17,410 nt of DNA, from NCBI GenBank assembly GCA_964637655.1, contig CAZWUZ010000039.1:1-17410 (forward strand), read 5' to 3'. The notes beneath the pieces are model-generated. The model was given only the letters and a program-made list of their open reading frames with translations. It did not search any database and was not told the origin of the DNA. This document shows positions 13,868 through 17,410 of the stretch, one piece after another (positions within the stretch are counted from its first letter, which is position 1; every line of letters starts with the position of its first letter). Both the position numbers and the translations under genes were made by a program. Origin of the DNA: CAZWUZ01 sp964637655 [NCBI: uncultured bacterium] (GTDB lineage Bacteria; DAOPZR01).

Positions 13868-15565
13868 TCAACTTTCAGCGATGGCCACGCGGTTCTTCCC
13901 CTCCCGCTTGGCGCGGTAGAGGCCACGGTCGGCAAAGGCAAAGAGCGCGTCACCATCACTGCCGTCGCGAGGCTTGCAGGCCACGCCGCCGCTGACGGTC
14001 ACCGACAGTTCCTGCGTACCGCTCATCACTCGGTTTGCGGCGATGGCCGCTCCGACCCGCTGCGCCACCGTCAGCGCCTCGTCCGGCGGCGTATGCGGCA
14101 TGATAACGGCAAATTCCTCACCGCCGTAGCGGCAGACAATGTCCGTGCCGCGCACCGCCCCCTGCGCCGCGCGCGCGGTGGCCTGCAGCACGAGGTCGCC
14201 GACGAGATGCCCGTACGTGTCGTTGAACTTCTTGAAATTGTCGATATCAAACACCATCAGCCCGCACGGCTCATCGCCGGCCAGCGTCTCCGCCCAGGCA
14301 TTGTCGAAATACGCGCGATTGAAGGCGCCGGTAAGGCGGTCGCAGATGGCATTGCGGTAGATGACCGCATTTTCCAGCGCCAGCGCCACCTGCAGCGCCA
14401 GCGCATTGAGGAAATTCAGGTCGTTCTGCGTGAATGGGCGGTCAGCCGGCCGCGCGACATACAGGAAGCCGCGACACCGGCGGCGCGTGCGCAGCGGCAG
14501 GAAGACCTCATTGGCCCGGCCGTCGGCCTCACCCGGCGCGCGGTTATGCCGCACGGCCTCCTCGCGCGCGAGACATTCACCCACCTCGCTGCGCCCGTAA
14601 AATGCCGCCGCATCAGCAGCCGGCGCACCCGTCAGGCGCCCCTCCTGCACCGTCTGCTTGTCGTCGCTGCACCAGACCACCGCCGCATCGTCGCTCCCCG
14701 CCAGTTCACCCAGCACCTGCAGCCCGCGTTCGAGCACGAGGTCGGGACGCAGGTCGCTCTGCGCAAGATCGTTTCCGGCGGTGAGCAGCAGGTAGAGGCG
14801 GCGGTTGGCGGCATCGAGCCGTGCCGCCTCGTTCGGCGTCGTTTCCCCCGAGGCGGGGCAGAGCACCGCGTAGGGACAGGCGGTGCAGAACGGCCCGGGC
14901 CGGGGCGCATAGTCGCGGTCGGTGATAATGGTATCGATGAGCGCCCCGATATCCGCCGCCGCCGCATCGAGCTGCGCCGGGGTGCGAGTGGAGACCACGT
15001 CCCGCCCGAGCGCGAGATAGTGCAGCGCGAGCGTGGCGCACGGCTGCCCGTAGAGGGCGCGGAACGCCAGCGCGTAGACCGTGAGCTGCAGGTCGTCGGA
15101 TGCCTCGCGCTCGTCGAGCGCATGTTTTCCCGTTTTGTAGTCGATCAGGTGGTACGAACCGTCGGCATGGCGGTCGACGCGGTCGAAGAACCCGGTCAGT
15201 TCATGTTCCCCGAGCGGCACCGTGAAGCGGTGTTCGAGCAGCAGCGGCACCGCCGTCATGTCATGGCGGTAGAAGTAGCGGTCGAGCATGTCGAGCGCTC
15301 GCAGCCCGTAGCGGCGCTCTTCCTCGAGGTCGCGATACCCCTCGCGCCGCCAGTGCGCGCGCAGCAGCTGATGCAGCTGCGCCGGCGTACGCTGCGCCGG
15401 GGCCGGGTCGCGGAAAAAGGCGCAGAGCGCGTCGTGCACGCTCTCCCCGAGGCAGGTCTCGGGAGTGCGCACGGCGAATTCACCCTTGAGGCGGTCGACA
15501 TACTGGTAGCGGTAGCGGCGCGGACAGTCCCGGTAGCAGCGCAGGCGGGTGGCGCTGGCCCGCAT
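13868..15565 (-). CDS. PD-(D/E)XK nuclease-GAF-GGDEF fusion protein
   Basis: A 565-aa fusion. Residues 1-240 are a RecB/Cas4-like PD-(D/E)XK nuclease: SATRLRCYRDCPRRYRYQY opening, H44 in GESVHDAL, D128 in GFFDRVD, D142 and K144 in LIDYKTGK, and Q160/Y164 in LQLTVYA. Cysteines C14, C227, C230 and C236 (CTACPYAVLC) suit an Fe-S cluster as in Cas4 or AddB. Residues about 245-400 look like a GAF sensor. Residues about 405-565 form a complete diguanylate cyclase: DRLTGAFNR, FDIDNFKKFND, the GGEEF site at 481-485, and the RxxD inhibitory site (R472, D475) five residues before it. Predicted output is cyclic di-GMP plus DNA cleavage; coupling of the two is inferred. The ATG shares one base with the preceding stop and has no Shine-Dalgarno, so it is translationally coupled. 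Confidence 0.9.
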   Translation of the reverse strand: MRASATRLRCYRDCPRRYRYQYVDRLKGEFAVRTPETCLGESVHDALCAFFRDPAPAQRTPAQLHQLLRAHWRREGYRDLEEERRYGLRALDMLDRYFYRHDMTAVPLLLEHRFTVPLGEHELTGFFDRVDRHADGSYHLIDYKTGKHALDEREASDDLQLTVYALAFRALYGQPCATLALHYLALGRDVVSTRTPAQLDAAAADIGALIDTIITDRDYAPRPGPFCTACPYAVLCPASGETTPNEAARLDAANRRLYLLLTAGNDLAQSDLRPDLVLERGLQVLGELAGSDDAAVVWCSDDKQTVQEGRLTGAPAADAAAFYGRSEVGECLAREEAVRHNRAPGEADGRANEVFLPLRTRRRCRGFLYVARPADRPFTQNDLNFLNALALQVALALENAVIYRNAICDRLTGAFNRAYFDNAWAETLAGDEPCGLMVFDIDNFKKFNDTYGHLVGDLVLQATARAAQGAVRGTDIVCRYGGEEFAVIMPHTPPDEALTVAQRVGAAIAANRVMSGTQELSVTVSGGVACKPRDGSDGDALFAFADRGLYRAKREGKNRVAIAES

Positions 15566-16839
15566 CAGAAGGGGAGCGGCGCCGCCGCCGGGGCGGCAAC
15601 AGCCGCGGCCTGCCCGTCGATACGGTGGGCAAGATACCCGTAGCGTCCGTCGCCGTCATCGCGCACGAGGAGCAGCACCGGGGTGCCCGCGGCCACCGCG
15701 GCCAGCGCCTCGTGCTGCGTGCGCCAGGTTTCCCCGTCCACCAGCACTTCCCGGTCACAGCCGCCGGCAATGAGCCGGCCGTGATCGTCGTGGCCGGTAT
15801 ACTGCTGCCAGACAGCCGTGAGCAGGCGCAGCGGCGCCAGGCCGCCGGCGCGGCGTACGGTCATCTCCTGCAGCCGCGCCTCGAGATCGGCCACCTGCCG
15901 GTCATGCGTCACCTGCGCCGCCCAGTCCGTCCAGCGCTCGGGCGACCCGTCGAGCAGGTCGCAGGCGGCGAGCAGCGCCTCGGGCGTATCGCTGACGCAG
16001 CCGCGCGGCACCGGGTGCAGGTAGCCGTACACCTGCACCTGCGTACCGCGACGATGCCACCAGTCGAGCAGGGCGGCAACGTCCGTACGGGACCACGCTT
16101 CGCCCGTCACGGCCAGCCAGAGGTTCAGCACGCCGCCGCGGGCGAAGAACTCGTGCAGGCCGCGGTCGAACGTGGCGAGGGCGCGTCCATCCACCATGCC
16201 GGACACAAGCAGCAGGCGCTGCTGCGCCCCGGCGCAGAGGGCAACAACTGCGGCCGGCAGTTCGTCCGGTGGCAGGAAACGGGTGGAGGCGTCAGTGGTC
16301 AGGCGTGACTGCAGCGCGCGCAACTGACCGTGCAGGAGTTGCAATTCACGCAGCAGCGGCACATTCTCGCGCAGGTCGAGCAGGCGCTGTTCGCGCAGGT
16401 CGAGCAGGCGGCTGCGCGCCACCTGCTGCTGCTGTTCCGTCTGCTGGGCGAGCAGCAGCCGGCGCTGCACCTGGCGGTCGATATCGGCGTAGAGCTGCGC
16501 CACCTTGTCGCGGTAGGCCTGCTCGCGCAGTTCGAGATGGCGTGCGGCGTCATCACACTCTTTGGCCAGGCGCTGCTGCTCCTGCTGCAGCCCCGCGAGC
16601 CGCTCATCACGTTCAGCGATGGCGCGGTGGATACGCTCATTTTTCCACATGAACACGAGGAGCGCGAGAAAGACCAGCGCCCACCCCGTCACCAGCGGGG
16701 TGGTCCCCGCCTCGAGCATGGCGACGGTGATGACCCCCTGGTCCCAGAGGAGTTTGAGGATACCGACCGGCAGGGCGGCAATGACCGCCCAGGCTACGAA
16801 ACTGAAACACCGGTCCCACAGCGTCGGCCGCTGTGCCAT
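15565..16839 (-). CDS. Two-TM membrane protein with coiled coil and degenerate PLD-like domain
   Basis: A 424-aa protein starting at ATG 16839; the longer frame to 16878 lacks the GGAGGGAA site that precedes 16839. Two membrane helices at about residues 11-31 and 50-66 form a hairpin, so the rest is probably cytoplasmic. Residues about 66-180 are a charged Gln/Arg/Leu/Glu coiled coil with a short repeat (RLLDLREQRLLDLREN). Residues about 195-275 resemble the N-terminal part of a phospholipase-D-like fold (RLLLVSGMVDGRAL, FFARGGVLNLWLAV, VQVYGYLHP). No HxKxxxxD motif is present, so it is probably a binding rather than catalytic module. The gene ends in a one-base overlap with the nuclease-cyclase start. 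A sensor or membrane recruiter is plausible; that is inference. Confidence 0.8.
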   Translation of the reverse strand: MAQRPTLWDRCFSFVAWAVIAALPVGILKLLWDQGVITVAMLEAGTTPLVTGWALVFLALLVFMWKNERIHRAIAERDERLAGLQQEQQRLAKECDDAARHLELREQAYRDKVAQLYADIDRQVQRRLLLAQQTEQQQQVARSRLLDLREQRLLDLRENVPLLRELQLLHGQLRALQSRLTTDASTRFLPPDELPAAVVALCAGAQQRLLLVSGMVDGRALATFDRGLHEFFARGGVLNLWLAVTGEAWSRTDVAALLDWWHRRGTQVQVYGYLHPVPRGCVSDTPEALLAACDLLDGSPERWTDWAAQVTHDRQVADLEARLQEMTVRRAGGLAPLRLLTAVWQQYTGHDDHGRLIAGGCDREVLVDGETWRTQHEALAAVAAGTPVLLLVRDDGDGRYGYLAHRIDGQAAAVAAPAAAPLPF

Positions 16840-16843
16840 CAGG

Positions 16844-16851
16844 TTCCCTCC
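16844..16851 (-). promoter_or_regulatory. Ribosome binding site GGAGGGAA
   Basis: GGAGGGAA on the minus strand lies four bases before the ATG at 16839 and decides that start over the in-frame one at 16878, which would also overlap the end of the 164-aa gene. Confidence 0.75.
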
Positions 16852-16864
16852 GTCAGCGTTCAGG

Positions 16865-17359
16865 TCAGGCGGCGTCACGCTCCGCCGCCGGCAGCCGGTC
16901 GGGCGCGCGCGGCGCCCGTCCGTCCGTGCGCTCCGTACGCCCCCCCTCGCGCACGGTGACCGTGCGCTGCTGCTTCGCCCACTGCCACTGCGTCTTCCCC
17001 TGCTCGAACGCGTTGCTGATCCCCCTGTAGAAGACGAGGTGGCCGTAGTTGGAGTTGATCGTCCCGTCGGGGTTCTTCAGCTTCAGCCAGAACTTCGACG
17101 CCTCGCCGAACTCGTCGCCGGACAGCGTGCCGCTGAAGTAGAGCCTAAGCTCATTGTTCAGGTACTTGACTGGGTACGGTCGGGACGGGGTGGACAGCAC
17201 GTCGCCGGGGGCGTTGACGCGGAACAGCGCGTCCTGGATGTACCTGACCTTCTCCCCGCGCGGCGACTTCTCCTTGCCGCGCTGCATGATCCCCCTCAGG
17301 AGGGACAGATAGGATTCGCTGAAGGAATCGCCTTCAAACAGATTGCCGGTTAAGCCCAT
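16865..17359 (-). CDS. Unknown 164-aa soluble protein
   Basis: A protein of no family I recognise. Residues 1-95 hold a possible alpha/beta fold (SESYLSLLRGIM, VKYLNNELRLYFSG, EFGEASKFWLKLKNPDG). After NYGHLVFYRGI and a Trp-rich helix (TQWQWAKQQ) the last 35 residues are a low-complexity Arg/Ala/Glu/Pro tail, probably disordered. No signal peptide or membrane helix is visible. Lysine content and Arg codon use (four AGG codons in 164) differ from the neighbours, hinting at a different origin. A strong AAAGGAGA site (17365-17372) precedes the ATG. The stop lies 25 bases before the membrane coiled-coil gene, so it is probably the first gene of that operon. Confidence 0.75.
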   Translation of the reverse strand: MGLTGNLFEGDSFSESYLSLLRGIMQRGKEKSPRGEKVRYIQDALFRVNAPGDVLSTPSRPYPVKYLNNELRLYFSGTLSGDEFGEASKFWLKLKNPDGTINSNYGHLVFYRGISNAFEQGKTQWQWAKQQRTVTVREGGRTERTDGRAPRAPDRLPAAERDAA

Positions 17360-17364
17360 TGCGG

Positions 17365-17372
17365 TCTCCTTT
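17365..17372 (-). promoter_or_regulatory. Ribosome binding site AAAGGAGA
   Basis: AAAGGAGA on the minus strand lies five bases before the ATG at 17359. It is the strongest Shine-Dalgarno in the window and sits in an unusual A/G-rich leader. Confidence 0.85.
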
Positions 17373-17394
17373 CCTTTTTTTTTGTTTCCTTTTT
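17370..17394 (-). repeat. Purine tract with a 10-base direct repeat
   Basis: The 10-mer TTTCCTTTTT (plus strand) occurs at 17370-17379 and 17385-17394, 15 bases apart, around a nine-T run (17375-17383). On the minus strand this is an A/G leader leading into the Shine-Dalgarno. The surrounding DNA is GC-rich, so the block stands out. The window ends 16 bases further on, so the promoter is out of view. Confidence 0.7.
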
Positions 17395-17410
17395 ACATGG
17401 AAATTAAACC

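Noticed and set aside
13868-14600. A Cas4 gene belonging to a CRISPR system
   Set aside because: The nuclease part resembles Cas4, but no repeat array or other cas gene is present and it is fused to GAF and GGDEF.
13712-15643. A long plus-strand open frame of about 643 codons
   Set aside because: It is antisense to the nuclease-cyclase gene, which has clear domain motifs. Its own translation is low-complexity and motif-free.
17360-17410. An insertion-sequence end or attachment site
   Set aside because: The AT-rich repeats are suggestive, but there is no inverted terminal repeat, no transposase, and the window ends before a boundary can be judged.

Overview
The window is a GC-rich stretch from a Gram-negative-type bacterium. 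Diderm features include a lipoprotein with a lipobox, a PorV-like outer-membrane barrel and several signal peptides. The mix of B12-binding radical SAM proteins, SBBP propellers, a large amidotransferase/VWA-type membrane protein and a DUF5679 zinc ribbon fits the PVC or FCB groups or a candidate phylum (for example Lentisphaerota or Planctomycetota relatives). No rRNA or housekeeping marker is present, so the assignment is only an inference. Coding density is very high; the largest gap is about 235 bp, and no tRNA, rRNA, CRISPR array or insertion sequence was seen.

Layout. A plus-strand gene runs in from the left edge (1-722) and converges on a minus-strand radical SAM gene (730-2010). Next comes a minus-strand run (2246-6556), read right to left: a secreted SBBP-propeller protein ending in a DUF4157-like HExxH domain, a secreted coiled-coil protein with a doubled FGGDDPGW tail, and a small single-pass membrane protein. 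A divergent intergenic region with a near-consensus sigma-70 promoter drives a plus-strand polytopic membrane protein (6724-7416). It converges on a minus-strand SGNH hydrolase (7433-9112) through a hairpin that holds both stop codons.

From the right edge, all genes to 9206 are on the minus strand. In order of transcription they are an unknown 164-aa protein, a two-TM coiled-coil protein with a degenerate PLD-like domain, a PD-(D/E)XK nuclease-GAF-GGDEF fusion, a DUF5679 zinc ribbon, a PorV-like barrel with a TPR tail, a second B12/radical SAM protein, a tandem SBP3-like lipoprotein, and a small basic protein. Most junctions have 0-70 nt gaps or stop/start overlaps, so these genes probably form one or two operons.

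The most interesting item is the fusion at 13868-15565. It carries a complete RecB/Cas4-like nuclease site with four cysteines suited to an Fe-S cluster, a GAF-like sensor, and a complete diguanylate cyclase with both GGEEF and the RxxD inhibitory site. It is coupled by a one-base stop/start overlap to the membrane coiled-coil gene. This is a candidate signalling, DNA-damage or defence module. The secreted DUF4157-propeller locus is a second candidate.
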